A program made the position numbers and the translations under genes. From JBQTKD01 sp052389435 (lineage in GTDB: Bacteria > Actinomycetota > Actinomycetes > Sporichthyales > Sporichthyaceae), in contig JBQTIB010000010.1 in the NCBI GenBank assembly GCA_052389435.1, forward strand, positions 1 through 64,000: a DNA stretch of 64,000 nt, in the 5' to 3' direction. Below the pieces are notes generated by a model, which saw only the letters and a program-made list of their open reading frames with translations, was not told the origin of the DNA and made no database searches. Shown piece after piece: positions 8,090 through 17,355 of this stretch (the first letter of the stretch is position 1; every line of letters starts with the position of its first letter).

Positions 8090-9757
8090 GTGACCAGCAC
8101 CGAGATGGCAGTCTTCGCCGGCGAGGACGCGACGGGTCAACCGCGCCTGATTCGCGCAGTGCGAGACCTCGCCGCCGCGCGCGGGCTGGACGACATCGTG
8201 CACATCGTGCGGACCGCCGCCCGGCAGGTCGCCGACGCGGACGGCGCCACCTTCGTCCTACGGGACAACGGACGCTGCTACTACGTCGACGAGGACGCGA
8301 TCGAGCCCCTGTGGAGCGGGCTGCGGTTCCCGATGGAGGCCTGCATCAGCGGCTGGGCGATGCTCAACGCGCAGCAGGTGATCATCCCGGACATCTACCT
8401 CGACTCGCGCATCCCGCACGATGCCTACCGGCCCACGTTCGTCCGTTCCCTGGCGATGACCCCGATCCGCACGGCCGACCCCGTCGGAGCGATCGGGGTG
8501 TACTGGGCCTCCGAGCGCGAGGCGACTCCGGCCGAGCGCGGCATGCTGCAGGCGTTGGCCGACAGCACCGCCGTGGCCATGGAGAACGTCCGGGTGATCG
8601 CCGAACTCGAGGAGCGGCGCGCCGCCGAGGCACGCAAGCGCGAGGAATGGCTCCAGGCCTGTCTGCGGATCACCCACGACCTGCTCGACCCGGCGGCGAA
8701 GGACCCGTTGCCTGCCATCGCCGAGCAGGCCCGCGCGGTGGCCGGAGCCGATTCGGCGTACGTGGCGCTCCTCGACCCGGCCGCTGCGGAGGTCGTCCTT
8801 GCGGTGGTGGCCGACCGCGGCGGCGTGGAGCGGTCCACCAGGCGATTTCCCGTGGCGGCGACCTTCTCCGGCGTCGCGGTGGACACCGGTCAGCCGCTGT
8901 TGGTCGAGGACGCGAGCAGGGTCGCTCTCGGCGATGCCGTGCGCAGCGTCGCCGGGGACAACGTGGGCCCGGCGATGGTCGTGCCGCTCATCGCCGCCGG
9001 CCGCGTGCGCGGCACCCTGGTCATGACCCGGTACGCCGGCGGCCCCACCTTCGACGAGATCGACGTCGACCAGGCGACCGCCTTCGCCAACCACGCGGCG
9101 ATTGCCTTGGAGTTCGCCGACGCCCGCGCGGCGAAGGAGGAACTGGCGGTACGCGAGGAACGCGACCGCATCGCCCGCGACCTCCACGACGACGTCATTC
9201 AGCGACTGTTCGTCGCAGGCATGTCGCTGCAGAGCCTGCTGAGCTTCGCCGAAGAGGGCCCCTACGCCGAGCGGCTCGAGCGTTCCATCGCCGAGATCGA
9301 CACCACGATCGGCGGCATCCGCAGCCTCATCTACCGAATGCGCACGCCTCTCGGGGACACCTCGACGGACCTGCGCGACCGGGTCCTGCAGGTGCTCGCC
9401 GACGTCGGTCCGCTCTTCGTCTCCACTCCCTCGCTGCGCTTTTCCGGGCCGCTGGACACCATGGTCGACGACGAGGTCGTCGAAGACGTCGAGGCGGTGC
9501 TGCGGGAGTCGCTGACCAACGTGGCCAAGCACGCCGCCGCCTCGCACACCTGGGTCGAACTCAGCGTGGACCTGGCAGCACGGCGTCTGGTCGTGCAGGT
9601 CACCGACGACGGCGTCGGTTTCGGCGAGCCCTCGCGGCGCAGTGGCACCGCCAATCTCCTCGCCCGGGCGCAGAACCGCGGGGGCGAATGCGACATCTCC
9701 TCGCCGGCCGTCGAGGGCCGTGGCACCCGAGTGCGCTGGACCGTACCGGTCGGCTGA
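8090..9757 (+). CDS. GAF-GAF sensor histidine kinase (HisKA_3 type)
   Basis: A 555-residue cytoplasmic sensor kinase with two GAF domains (about 25-175 and 190-345), a HisKA_3 dimerisation segment with the phosphoacceptor His366 in ERDRIARDLHDDVIQRL, and a HATPase_c domain (about 440-553) with the N box ESLTNVAKHA and G box DDGVGFG. The architecture matches DevS/DosT-like NarL-system kinases. No response regulator is adjacent, so it is an orphan here. There are no membrane segments. A strong hairpin follows its stop. Confidence 0.93.
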   Translation: MTSTEMAVFAGEDATGQPRLIRAVRDLAAARGLDDIVHIVRTAARQVADADGATFVLRDNGRCYYVDEDAIEPLWSGLRFPMEACISGWAMLNAQQVIIPDIYLDSRIPHDAYRPTFVRSLAMTPIRTADPVGAIGVYWASEREATPAERGMLQALADSTAVAMENVRVIAELEERRAAEARKREEWLQACLRITHDLLDPAAKDPLPAIAEQARAVAGADSAYVALLDPAAAEVVLAVVADRGGVERSTRRFPVAATFSGVAVDTGQPLLVEDASRVALGDAVRSVAGDNVGPAMVVPLIAAGRVRGTLVMTRYAGGPTFDEIDVDQATAFANHAAIALEFADARAAKEELAVREERDRIARDLHDDVIQRLFVAGMSLQSLLSFAEEGPYAERLERSIAEIDTTIGGIRSLIYRMRTPLGDTSTDLRDRVLQVLADVGPLFVSTPSLRFSGPLDTMVDDEVVEDVEAVLRESLTNVAKHAAASHTWVELSVDLAARRLVVQVTDDGVGFGEPSRRSGTANLLARAQNRGGECDISSPAVEGRGTRVRWTVPVG

Positions 9758-9780
9758 ATACCCGTCAGATCCTGCGAACG

Positions 9781-9814
9781 CGAAGGGGCCCGGACATCCG
9801 TCCGGGCCCCTTCG
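9781..9814. terminator. Bidirectional terminator hairpin
   Basis: A perfect 15-bp stem (9781-9795 with 9800-9814) closes a 4-nt loop between two convergent genes. A short T-rich tail follows on the plus side. It can serve both the kinase and the glycoside-hydrolase-like gene. Confidence 0.85.
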
Positions 9815-9826
9815 TTCCTGCGACTG

Positions 9827-11287
9827 CTACGGGGTTGCGGTGGCCGACGGCGCCGTGGACGGCGCCGCAGACGGCGCCGTCGTCGAGGTCGACGGGCTGG
9901 CGGTCCCGGTCGGACTCGGGTTCAACGGGTCCTGGAACGTGCCCTGGCGGCCGCCGTCGCTCCAGGCGAGGAAGGCCTCGATGTACTGGGTGGCCTTGGC
10001 CTTGTCGGTCGTGCCCTCGGAGTTGTTGCCCGGGCGGTTGATCGAGTAGACCGTCGTGCCGGGAACGTTGCCCGCGGCGTCGCGCGCCTCGAGGCCCGGG
10101 GCGGCGATGATCGAGTACTTCGACCCCGAGTGCCACAGGTACCAGCTGTTGATGCCGACGTCCTTGGCCGCGCGGATCTGCTCCTTCACGTGGTACGGCG
10201 TGTAGTCCGGCGCCGTGTAGGTGAAGGCCTGAATCCACGGAACGATCGCCACGTTCGGGTTCGTGGTCAGCGCCATGCGGTTGAAGTCCATGAGCGACCG
10301 CTTGATGATGTCGTACGGCTGCGCGTTCGGCTTCGACACCGAGTACTCGCCACTGCCCCAGTGGGACGGGTAGATCATCGGGCAGATGAAGTCGAGGTTC
10401 TTGGCCATCGCGGGGATGTCCTGCGCGATCAGCTTCGGGGTGAAGGCCGCGACGCCGTAGACCGCGGCACCGACGCTGGCGCCCGCCGGGCGGATGCGCT
10501 TGGACGCGACCTCGACGAAGTCCGCGATCGCCTGCGAGGGCGTGCGTTCGCCGATGCCCTTGTAGACCTGGCCCGTGTTCTCGGGCTTGCGGACGTAGTC
10601 GTACATGATGCCGTCGAAGCCGAACTTCGCGGCCTCCTCGCCGAGTGCGGCGTTGTACTCGACGATCTCGGAGTTCGCGAAGTTCGTGAACGCGCCCTGG
10701 CCGTAGTTGCCCGCGCTGTAGGCGCCGCCGGAGGTGTTCTGGATGAGCAGGTCCATCTTGCCCTGGCTCAGCGCCCACTTGCCCAGGCGCGGGTCCCGGA
10801 AGGCGACGATGCGGCCGATCACCTTGGCGCCGAGGGCGTGGATCTCGTCCACCGCGGCCTTGGCGTCGTAGTAGGGCCGGGTCACGCCGGCCTGGACCGC
10901 CAGCGGCACCTGCGAGGAGTAGCCGACGATGCCGTCCTCGTCCTTGATGTCGAGCTGGACGGTGTCGATCTTCTTGTCCTTGATCATCTGGATGATCGGG
11001 TCTTTGAGCTTCGGGTCGGCCCAGGCGAAGTGCTGGATGTGCGCGGCACGCACGTACTGGCCCTTGGAGACGATGCCGGGCGCGGTGTTCTCGACCGGCG
11101 CCGTGCTCGGCGCCGGGGAGGCCGACGGGTCCGTCACGACGGGCGCGGAGGTGGCGTCCGGGGCGGGCGCGGGCCCGGCGGTGTCGGCACCGGCCTTGCC
11201 GCCGCAGGCGGCGAGCGGAAGGGCCAGCGCGGCGGTCGCGAGCAGCACCGCGGTGTTGCGGCGGATCGAACGGTTCGAAGCGGTCAT
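9827..11287 (-). CDS. Lipoprotein with DUF4015-type putative glycoside hydrolase domain
   Basis: An exported 486-residue lipoprotein. The start is set at ATG 11287 because the signal peptide begins there: MTASNRSIRRN, then a hydrophobic stretch and the lipobox LAAC. A Pro/Ala/Thr-rich linker follows, and residues about 90-430 form the barrel-like domain seen in DUF4015 putative glycoside hydrolases (VQLDIKDEDGIVGYSSQVPLA, GFDGIMYDYVRKP). The C-terminus is again Ser/Thr/Pro-rich, as in wall-spanning proteins. An earlier GTG at 11371 would bury the signal. The enzymatic activity of this family is inferred, not proven. Confidence 0.85.
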   Translation of the reverse strand: MTASNRSIRRNTAVLLATAALALPLAACGGKAGADTAGPAPAPDATSAPVVTDPSASPAPSTAPVENTAPGIVSKGQYVRAAHIQHFAWADPKLKDPIIQMIKDKKIDTVQLDIKDEDGIVGYSSQVPLAVQAGVTRPYYDAKAAVDEIHALGAKVIGRIVAFRDPRLGKWALSQGKMDLLIQNTSGGAYSAGNYGQGAFTNFANSEIVEYNAALGEEAAKFGFDGIMYDYVRKPENTGQVYKGIGERTPSQAIADFVEVASKRIRPAGASVGAAVYGVAAFTPKLIAQDIPAMAKNLDFICPMIYPSHWGSGEYSVSKPNAQPYDIIKRSLMDFNRMALTTNPNVAIVPWIQAFTYTAPDYTPYHVKEQIRAAKDVGINSWYLWHSGSKYSIIAAPGLEARDAAGNVPGTTVYSINRPGNNSEGTTDKAKATQYIEAFLAWSDGGRQGTFQDPLNPSPTGTASPSTSTTAPSAAPSTAPSATATP

Positions 11288-11501
11288 TCGTGTGTCCACC
11301 CCTGTGTTGCGCCCTTCGGCGCCCGGCAGCAAAGTCGTCGCGGACAACGTTGCGCCCTTCCAAGCGATCATGCAGGGCGCTACACCGGGGCATTACCGGA
11401 TCGTTGTCGCGCCAGTGCCGAACCGAAGCCGGGCAAACCGGGACGTCCGGCACGAACCCGGGCGCGGCCTCGGCCGGTGGGGCGAGTGTGGCCCAGGCGC
11501 G

Positions 11502-11862
11502 GTGCCGCTCGCGTTGATCGCCCCGATCGCCGCGGGGCTGCACTCGGCAACCGAGTCCGGAGCGGTGGCTCTGGCGGACTGGATTCCCTCGGAACACTCC
11601 ACCGCGGCGCCGCCGCAGCGCTCCACGGTGCTGGCCGCCGACGGGTCCGTGCTCGCGAGCTTCTTCCGCCAGGAACGAGTGAACGTGACGTTGGATCAGA
11701 TGGCGCCGGTGCTGCGCGATGCGGTGCTCGCCACCGAGGACGCCCGGTTCTACGAGCACGGAGCCCTCGACCCCGTCGGGATCGTGCGGGCACTGACCGC
11801 GAACATCGCCGCCGGCCGCGTCGAGGGGGGCCTCCACGCTCGCCCAGCAAAACGTCAAGCAG
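11502..11862 (+). pseudogene. 5' fragment of class A penicillin-binding protein (GT51 glycosyltransferase)
   Basis: From about GTG 11502 this frame encodes a short hydrophobic segment, the linker PPQRSTVLAADGSVLASFF and the GT51 glycosyltransferase start with the catalytic Glu region ATEDARFYEHGALDP. At 11825-11833 a run of six G and two C carries one base too many. Removing it restores EGGSTLAQQNVKQ, the second conserved GT51 motif. Homology then stops and foreign sequence begins at about 11863. The rest of the gene resumes at 13795. The gene is therefore broken by a frameshift and an insertion; sequencing error could explain only the frameshift. Confidence 0.8.
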
Positions 11863-12144
11863 TTCCGGGCGGTGTTGGCCGCGCACGGGTATTCGCTGGA
11901 TCGGGACGGGGAGATCGTCGAGCTCGCGGCCTTCGTGCCGGCGCTGTCGAAGCGGCACGCCCAGATCGGGGCGCAGGCGGCCGGCTACGAGGCGGCGTGG
12001 CGGGCGGCGAACCCCGGGGTGGAGCCGGGCAAGGGGCTTCGGGAGGGGTGGGACACCAGAGCGTGGGCGGTCGACCGGCCGGACAAGCCGACCGTGGAGG
12101 CGGGGGTGGACCTGCCCGCCCGGGCGGCGGCACGGGCGAACTGA
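11863..12144 (+). pseudogene. MobF-type relaxase fragment
   Basis: About 90 codons, continuing in the restored PBP frame, encode ELAAFVPALSKRHAQIGAQA and further on PGKGLREGWDTRAWAVDRPDKP. This resembles the segment just after the relaxase domain in actinobacterial MobF (TrwC-like) proteins. No catalytic Tyr or His motif is present. It is a remnant without its own start signal. Confidence 0.5.
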
Positions 12145-12483
12145 TCGCCCTGCTCACGACGCTGACCGATCCGGCCGGCCGAGGCAAGCGCCGAACAGAT
12201 CGCAACGATCTACGCCGCACGCTGGGAACACGAGACCGGAAACGACCAGCTCAAGACCCACCTGTGCGGCCGCGCCGCAGTCCGGCGATCTCGACTCCCC
12301 GAGCTGGTCTACCGGGAGGTCTGGGCCCACCTGGTCGTCCACCACGCGATCAACACCCTCATCGCCAAGGCCTCCGCAGCCGCCGACCTCGACCCCGACC
12401 GCATCTCCTACTCCAAGACCCTGCGCCTGATCCGCCGCACCGCAATCGGGACGGCGGGCTTTCCCCCCTCCGACCTGGACTAA
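12142..12483 (+). pseudogene. IS4-family transposase, C-terminal remnant
   Basis: Reading LLTTLTDPA in one frame, then AEQIATIYAARWEHETGNDQ and LRLIRRTAIGTAGF in another to the stop at 12481, this matches the C-terminal third of IS4-type DDE transposases, including the YAxRWEHE segment. A GGCC duplication at about 12173-12180 causes the frame change. The N-terminal catalytic region is absent, so it is inactive. Confidence 0.7.
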
Positions 12484-12582
12484 ACAACTACCCCGGATCC
12501 TCTCCCAGATAGCGGAACTGACGATTCATCAGCGTCTTCATCACACGTGTCTTCACGCGCTTAAACGGATCCGCCCCAACGG

Positions 12583-12870
12583 CTATCGAGTCAAGACCAA
12601 AGACGAGCCCGCCAGCATTCGACATCCCGGGCCACCCACGCTGGCGTTCCAGCGGCTCGCGTTACCGGCAGCATGATCGTCTCTAGCTACGTGGCATTGT
12701 GGGGGGTAGTAGCTCAGCCAACCGCCGTTTCCCGTCAGCGCCACATGGCGATCCTCGGTTCGGTCGACAACTAATTGGGCATCGCCGTTGCTCACGATGT
12801 GCGGGTCCCGGGGTCGCTCGCGTGTCATGAGCCATGTGCCGAGGGCGCAGCCGCCGAGGACCAGTGCCAC
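12583..12870 (-). CDS. Truncated small membrane protein related to 13192-13764
   Basis: A 95-residue product with one hydrophobic N-terminal helix, then PHIVSNGDAQLVVDRTEDRH and GGWLSYYPPQCHVARD. This aligns by eye with the PHLVGQDARIVVDGARDRP and LRYYIPGRCLVID segments of the neighbouring 190-residue protein, so the two are paralogues. This copy is about half as long, has only a weak GTG start and lacks the C-terminal half. It may be a decayed copy. Function is unknown. Confidence 0.4.
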   Translation of the reverse strand: MALVLGGCALGTWLMTRERPRDPHIVSNGDAQLVVDRTEDRHVALTGNGGWLSYYPPQCHVARDDHAAGNASRWNASVGGPGCRMLAGSSLVLTR

Positions 12871-13191
12871 CGTTCCGGTGGCGATCCCTCTGGTTCAGCG
12901 AGGGCATACACAGCTCGACGGGGTGTCAGTCCAGCCGTTCAGCGGGTGAATTGTCGGCTGAGGATCGGGTGGTCATCGAGGCCGTGTGCGCGCCGGGAAA
13001 CCCAGGCGGGTAACGGATCTGACATAGTGCCAGTTTTTTCATTCTGCGTCGGACTCCGACCGGCTGGACTTTGCCGCGTGGGAGCTGCCCGAAGGGTGGT
13101 GGGGCGCGGAGACAGGGGATCGGGGTCGTGCCGCGCTTGAGGTCCTGGCCGGTTCGTTGCATGCACGCGACCGTGCACAGGGCAAGTGGGC

Positions 13192-13764
13192 CTACCGTGG
13201 CAGCGAAGGGTCGGGCACCAGCTGAGTCATGCCGAAGCCGACGCAGTTCGGGGACAGGCCGAAGGTTGGTTGGACGCCATCGTCGTCTTCTCCCCAAGCG
13301 CCGCCGGCGCCTTCGACTTTGTCTCCGACCCAGTACGCGGAACCGTCGGCTAGGCGCACTCCGAACCGGTCGCCGTCCTTGATCACCTTGGTGCCGTGTG
13401 GCCATACGGCCGAGAACCACGAAACGTCTCGCGCGTCGACGGGCGCCTCTTGGATTGGCGGCTTCTGACTGGATGTGCCGAGCGGCACCGCGGAGTCAAT
13501 CCCGGATGGAGCGAGTGTCGGCCCGCCCGAGGTGTCGATTACGAGGCAACGGCCGGGGATGTAGTAGCGCAGTTGGCCCGTGGGTCCGGCCAACATCACC
13601 GGGCGGTCGCGCGCACCGTCCACGACGATGCGCGCGTCCTGGCCCACCAAATGGGGTTCATCGGAGGCCGATCTCCACTGCTGAACCGCGGCCCCGCCGG
13701 CCACGACACCAGCGATGAGTCCAGTCACTATCAGAACGGTCCATACGGACTTTGTGGATGACAT
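13192..13764 (-). CDS. Small exported or membrane-anchored protein of unknown function
   Basis: A 190-residue protein starting at ATG 13764, with GAGAGGAG a few bases upstream. One N-terminal helix (about residues 7-30) anchors or exports it; the remainder is a soluble, Gly/Pro-rich domain ending in a region with two tryptophan/glycine patches. I do not recognise a family. A shortened paralogue lies downstream on the same strand. Its start is only about 30 bp from the point where the PBP sequence resumes, so it defines the right edge of the insertion. Confidence 0.6.
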   Translation of the reverse strand: MSSTKSVWTVLIVTGLIAGVVAGGAAVQQWRSASDEPHLVGQDARIVVDGARDRPVMLAGPTGQLRYYIPGRCLVIDTSGGPTLAPSGIDSAVPLGTSSQKPPIQEAPVDARDVSWFSAVWPHGTKVIKDGDRFGVRLADGSAYWVGDKVEGAGGAWGEDDDGVQPTFGLSPNCVGFGMTQLVPDPSLPR

Positions 13765-13794
13765 GACCGCTCCTCTCTGCGCGATACCCACGGT

Positions 13795-15324
13795 AATTAC
13801 TTCGGCAAGCCGGCCGCGCAGGTGAATCTGGCCGAGGCGGCGCTTCTGGCCGGCGTCGTCGCCGCCCCCAACGCCTACAGCCCGATCGAGCACCCGCAGG
13901 CGGCCCTGGACCGTCGGGCCGTGGTGCTGAACCGCATGGTCGACGCCGGAACGGTGACCGCCGAGCAGGCGCAGGCGGCCGAGAACAGCCCGCTGGAACT
14001 CGATGTCACCGACCCGAAGAACGGGTGCGCCGACGCCGCGCATCCCTTCTTCTGCAGCTACGTGCTCGCCGAGGTGGCCGACACACCGAGCCTGGGACCG
14101 GATCGGAACGCGCGCATCGAACGACTGCTGACCGGCGGACTCACCCTGCGGACGACGCTGGACCCGAGGATTCAGGAGGCCGCCGAGGACGCCGTGGCGG
14201 AGCACATCGATCCCACCCACGACATCGGCGTCGCGATCGCAACGACCGAACCCGGCACGGGCGCGGTCCGGGCGATCGCGCTGAACCGCGACTGGGGCGA
14301 GGGCCGGGGTAGGACCACGCTGAACTACGCACTCGACCAGGTCCAGGGTGGCAGCCGGGGCTTTCAGGCGGGGTCGACCTTCAAGCCGTTCGTGCTGGCC
14401 GCGGCGGCGCAGAAGGGCATCGAGGCCGACCTCGACCTGAACTCCCCCAGCGAGGCGACCTTCTCCGGCTTTCGGCACTGCGAAACGAACAGGAGGCTCC
14501 CCTCCTACGACGTCGGCAACTACGACGGCGAGGGCTTCGGCACCATCGACATGCGGGAGGCGACGGCTCGCTCGGTGAACACCTACTTCGTGCAGTTGGC
14601 CGAGCGGATCGGTACCTGCCGCCCGCCGCAGGTCGCCGAGGACCTCGGCGTGCGCCGTGCCGACGGCAGGCCGCTCTCGCGCGTGCCGGCGTTCGCCCTC
14701 GGGGTGGACGAGGTCTCCCCGCTGCGGATGGCCGAGGCCTACGCGACCTTCGCCGCGGACGGCCTGCACTGCCCGTCGCACGCCATCGTCGAGATCGCAA
14801 CCCGGGAGGGCGCCACGCTTCCGCTTCCCGAGCGGCGGTGCGTGCAGGCGCTGACGAAACAGGAGGCGGCCACGGTGACCGGTCTGCTCGAGCGGGTGAT
14901 CGACGGCCCGGACGACGAGCGCACCGGCGCGAAGATGTCCCTCGGTCTGCGTCCCGCAGCCGGCAAGACCGGCACCACCGACAACGCCGAAGCCGTGTGG
15001 TTCACCGGCTACACCCGGCAGTTGGCGGCCGCGGTGTGGGCCGGCTACCCGGACGAGAACAGAGCGCTGAAGAAGGTCCGGATCCGCGGGGAGTACTTCA
15101 AGACCCTCTTCGGTGGGGCGCTGCCCGGTCCGATCTGGCGGGAGGCGATGAAGGCCGCCCACGAGGGCGTGGAGATCGAGCGACTGGAACGCGAACTGCC
15201 CGACTGCACCGATCCGGAGGGCGACGTCGAAAGGGCGCGGTGTCCGGACGACCTCGAAGGCAAGGGCAAGCGCGATGGGGACGACAGGGACGACACGAAC
15301 GACGAGGACGACGAGGACGACTAG
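13795..15324 (+). pseudogene. 3' part of class A penicillin-binding protein (transpeptidase domain)
   Basis: Sequence resumes at NYFGKPAAQVNLAEAALLAG, the end of a GT51 domain, and continues through a complete penicillin-binding transpeptidase domain: active-site serine in GSTFKPF, SVN in ATARSVNTYF, and KTGTT. The C-terminus is very acidic (a run of Asp/Glu). It lacks signal anchor and glycosyltransferase, so even if translated from GTG 13822 it would not be exported. With the fragment at 11502-11862 it forms one interrupted gene. Confidence 0.85.
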
Positions 15325-15336
15325 ACGCGGGCGACC

Positions 15337-15912
15337 TCAGTGCTCCTGGCTTCTCGGCCGCGGGTTCCAGCCCGCCCAGGCGCCTTCCCACGACTCGACC
15401 CGCGCTGCCTCGGCGCGACGTCTGCCGGCGGGCAGGACGCCCCGGAACACCAGCGCGCCGACCGCGGCGACCGCAGTGGCGGTCAGCAGTCCGCGTAGGC
15501 CCGCCTCGGCCGGGGGTACGGGTTCCTGGCGCAGGGTTCCGTCCGCTGCCAGACCCGCCGGGATGCGCGCCCCGGCGGGCACCTGGAAGGAGACGTCGAC
15601 GGTGCCACGGTGGACCGTCCCTGCCCCGTCGGTCCAGGAGATCGGGGCGGCCCAGCGCACCCTGTCGCCCGGCAGATCGCGCGGACGTACGTGGGCCTCG
15701 GCCGTCGTGGTCGCGACGACCTCGCGATCCTCGCTCTTGACCGCGTCGAACACGGCCACGCCCGCCACGATGGACCCCAGGCCGGTGCCGACCGCGATGA
15801 ACGCTGCGAGCCCGTAGGCCGTGAACTGGATGCGGCGGGCGCGTCGGCGCAGCGGGTGGGACTGCTCGAGGAGCCACAGCCCGAACTCGTCGGCCGGCCT
15901 CTGGCGTGCCAT
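15337..15912 (-). CDS. Rv1733c-like two-helix membrane protein
   Basis: A 191-residue membrane protein with one helix at about 28-55 and a second at about 140-160, flanking an extracytoplasmic domain of about 85 residues. The N-terminal LRRRARRIQF motif before helix 1 and the general layout resemble the actinobacterial Rv1733c family, whose function is unknown. It converges with the broken PBP gene, with only 12 bp between the stops. Confidence 0.75.
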   Translation of the reverse strand: MARQRPADEFGLWLLEQSHPLRRRARRIQFTAYGLAAFIAVGTGLGSIVAGVAVFDAVKSEDREVVATTTAEAHVRPRDLPGDRVRWAAPISWTDGAGTVHRGTVDVSFQVPAGARIPAGLAADGTLRQEPVPPAEAGLRGLLTATAVAAVGALVFRGVLPAGRRRAEAARVESWEGAWAGWNPRPRSQEH

Positions 15913-16009
15913 GCCGGCTCCCTTCCGCGGACGTCCCTACGACTGTACGGGGACCAAGCGCGGCAGATCGGTCGACGTGGGGGCGATCGGCCCGCCCAAG
16001 CGGGGCCTT

Positions 16010-17251
16010 TCAGACGCGGACGACTACCGGGCGCCGGCGGCGGCTCAGGGCCACGACGAGCGTCGCCGCGGCGAGGGTCGCCAGGGCTGAGCCCGTCCAC
16101 ACCAGCGTCTGCCGCCCGAGGGGCGAGGAACCCGACAGGCTCGCCTCGCTCTGCACGGAGTCGCGGTACTGGGCCGAAACGCCTGCGACGAGCGCTCCGT
16201 CGAACTCGTTCACCACGGCCGGGCCGAGCGGCTCGACCAGCGTGCCCACCGGCTGCGCCCTGTCCGCGTTGGCGAAACCCCACTCGACGAGCGCGGCGGA
16301 GTCGGTGGCGATCCGACCGCCCGGGGTGAACATGAAGGTCGCCAGGATCGTGCGCCCGTCGCGTTCGGCCGCGGCGATCATCGTGTTCTGCGCCTTGGTC
16401 GTGTAGCCCATCTTCACCCCGATCGCGCCGGGGAAGTTCGCCCGCACGAGGCGGTTCTCGGTGTGGACGTAGCGCCGCTCGTTGTCGAAGCGCGAGTTCG
16501 CCGGCACCGACAGGGCCTGGAAGTTGTGTCGGATGCTGCCCATGTAGTGGCGCAGGTCCCCCCGCGAAAGCGCGGCGCGACCCCAGAGTGCGAGGTCGTA
16601 GGCGGAGGCGAACTGCCCGTCGGCGTCCAGCCCGCTCGGATTGGCCACGGTGGTGTCGTTGGCCTGGAGGCGACGGGCCTCGGCGCGCATCATCTCCAGG
16701 CCCCGCTCCAGCGTGCCGCCGCCGGCCTTGGCGAGCGCGGTGGCGGCGTCGTTGCCCGACTTCAGCATCAGGGAGTACCAGAGGTCGTCGACGCGGTAGG
16801 TGTGCCCGGGCCACAGGCCCACCCGGGTGCCCTCCTGGTTGGCGTCCTCCCAGTCCGCGGTGTAGATCGCGTCCTTGTCCAGCCGCGGCGCCATGGTCAA
16901 CGCCAGCAGCGTCTTCAGCGTGCTGGCCGGACGCAGGGAGCGGTGCGGGTCGCGGGCCGCGAGGATCTGGCCGGTGTCGGCGTCGGCCACGACCCATGCG
17001 GCGGCGCCGATCGGCGGAAGCGCAGCGGTGCCCGGAGCGGCGATCACGCCGGTCTCGGCCATGCGCGGCCCGCCGATCGCGGACCGCGCGGGCGGCTGGG
17101 ACGTCGCCGCGGGCGCAGGGGTCTCGGCCGCTCCGGCCGGCAGCGCCGTTCCGAGCGCGACGGCGAGCGCTCCGGCGCCGGCCCAGGCCCGAACTGTCGG
17201 GAAGGTCCGATTTCGCCGTAGCGGGCTGGTGTGCTGGCGCCGACGCTTCAT
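16010..17251 (-). CDS. D-alanyl-D-alanine carboxypeptidase (class C PBP / peptidase S11)
   Basis: A 413-residue exported S11 serine peptidase that trims the terminal D-Ala from peptidoglycan stems. It has a signal peptide (about 1-42), the catalytic tetrad S110-T-L-K113, SGN at 165-167, and a C-terminal membrane helix (about 375-400) followed by a basic tail. The third motif reads K280-M-G282 where KTG is usual, which could alter beta-lactam binding. The start at ATG 17251 gives a normal signal peptide. It is a monocistronic neighbour of the broken high-molecular-weight PBP. Confidence 0.92.
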   Translation of the reverse strand: MKRRRQHTSPLRRNRTFPTVRAWAGAGALAVALGTALPAGAAETPAPAATSQPPARSAIGGPRMAETGVIAAPGTAALPPIGAAAWVVADADTGQILAARDPHRSLRPASTLKTLLALTMAPRLDKDAIYTADWEDANQEGTRVGLWPGHTYRVDDLWYSLMLKSGNDAATALAKAGGGTLERGLEMMRAEARRLQANDTTVANPSGLDADGQFASAYDLALWGRAALSRGDLRHYMGSIRHNFQALSVPANSRFDNERRYVHTENRLVRANFPGAIGVKMGYTTKAQNTMIAAAERDGRTILATFMFTPGGRIATDSAALVEWGFANADRAQPVGTLVEPLGPAVVNEFDGALVAGVSAQYRDSVQSEASLSGSSPLGRQTLVWTGSALATLAAATLVVALSRRRRPVVVRV

Positions 17252-17355
17252 CCCGAAAAGCTAACTCCACGGGAAGATCGCGCGTGGCGAGTTGCCCCGA
17301 TCGTGACGGCGAACTTGGCTACCGCACGATCTGAGGCCTCGTCAGGGGCGCTTGG

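Larger units (their letters stand above)
11863..13790. mobile_element. 1.9-kb mosaic insertion inside the PBP gene
   Basis: The foreign block between the two halves of the penicillin-binding protein holds a relaxase fragment, the tail of an IS4 transposase and two related small minus-strand membrane-protein genes. No clean terminal inverted repeats or target duplication are visible. About 40-50 residues of GT51 sequence are missing at the junction, which points to recombination with deletion and not simple transposition. The stretch 12871-13191 has no gene I can support. Confidence 0.65.

Noticed and set aside
11863..13790. Simple IS insertion in the PBP gene
   Set aside because: No terminal inverted repeats, no intact transposase and no target duplication; part of the GT51 domain is missing.
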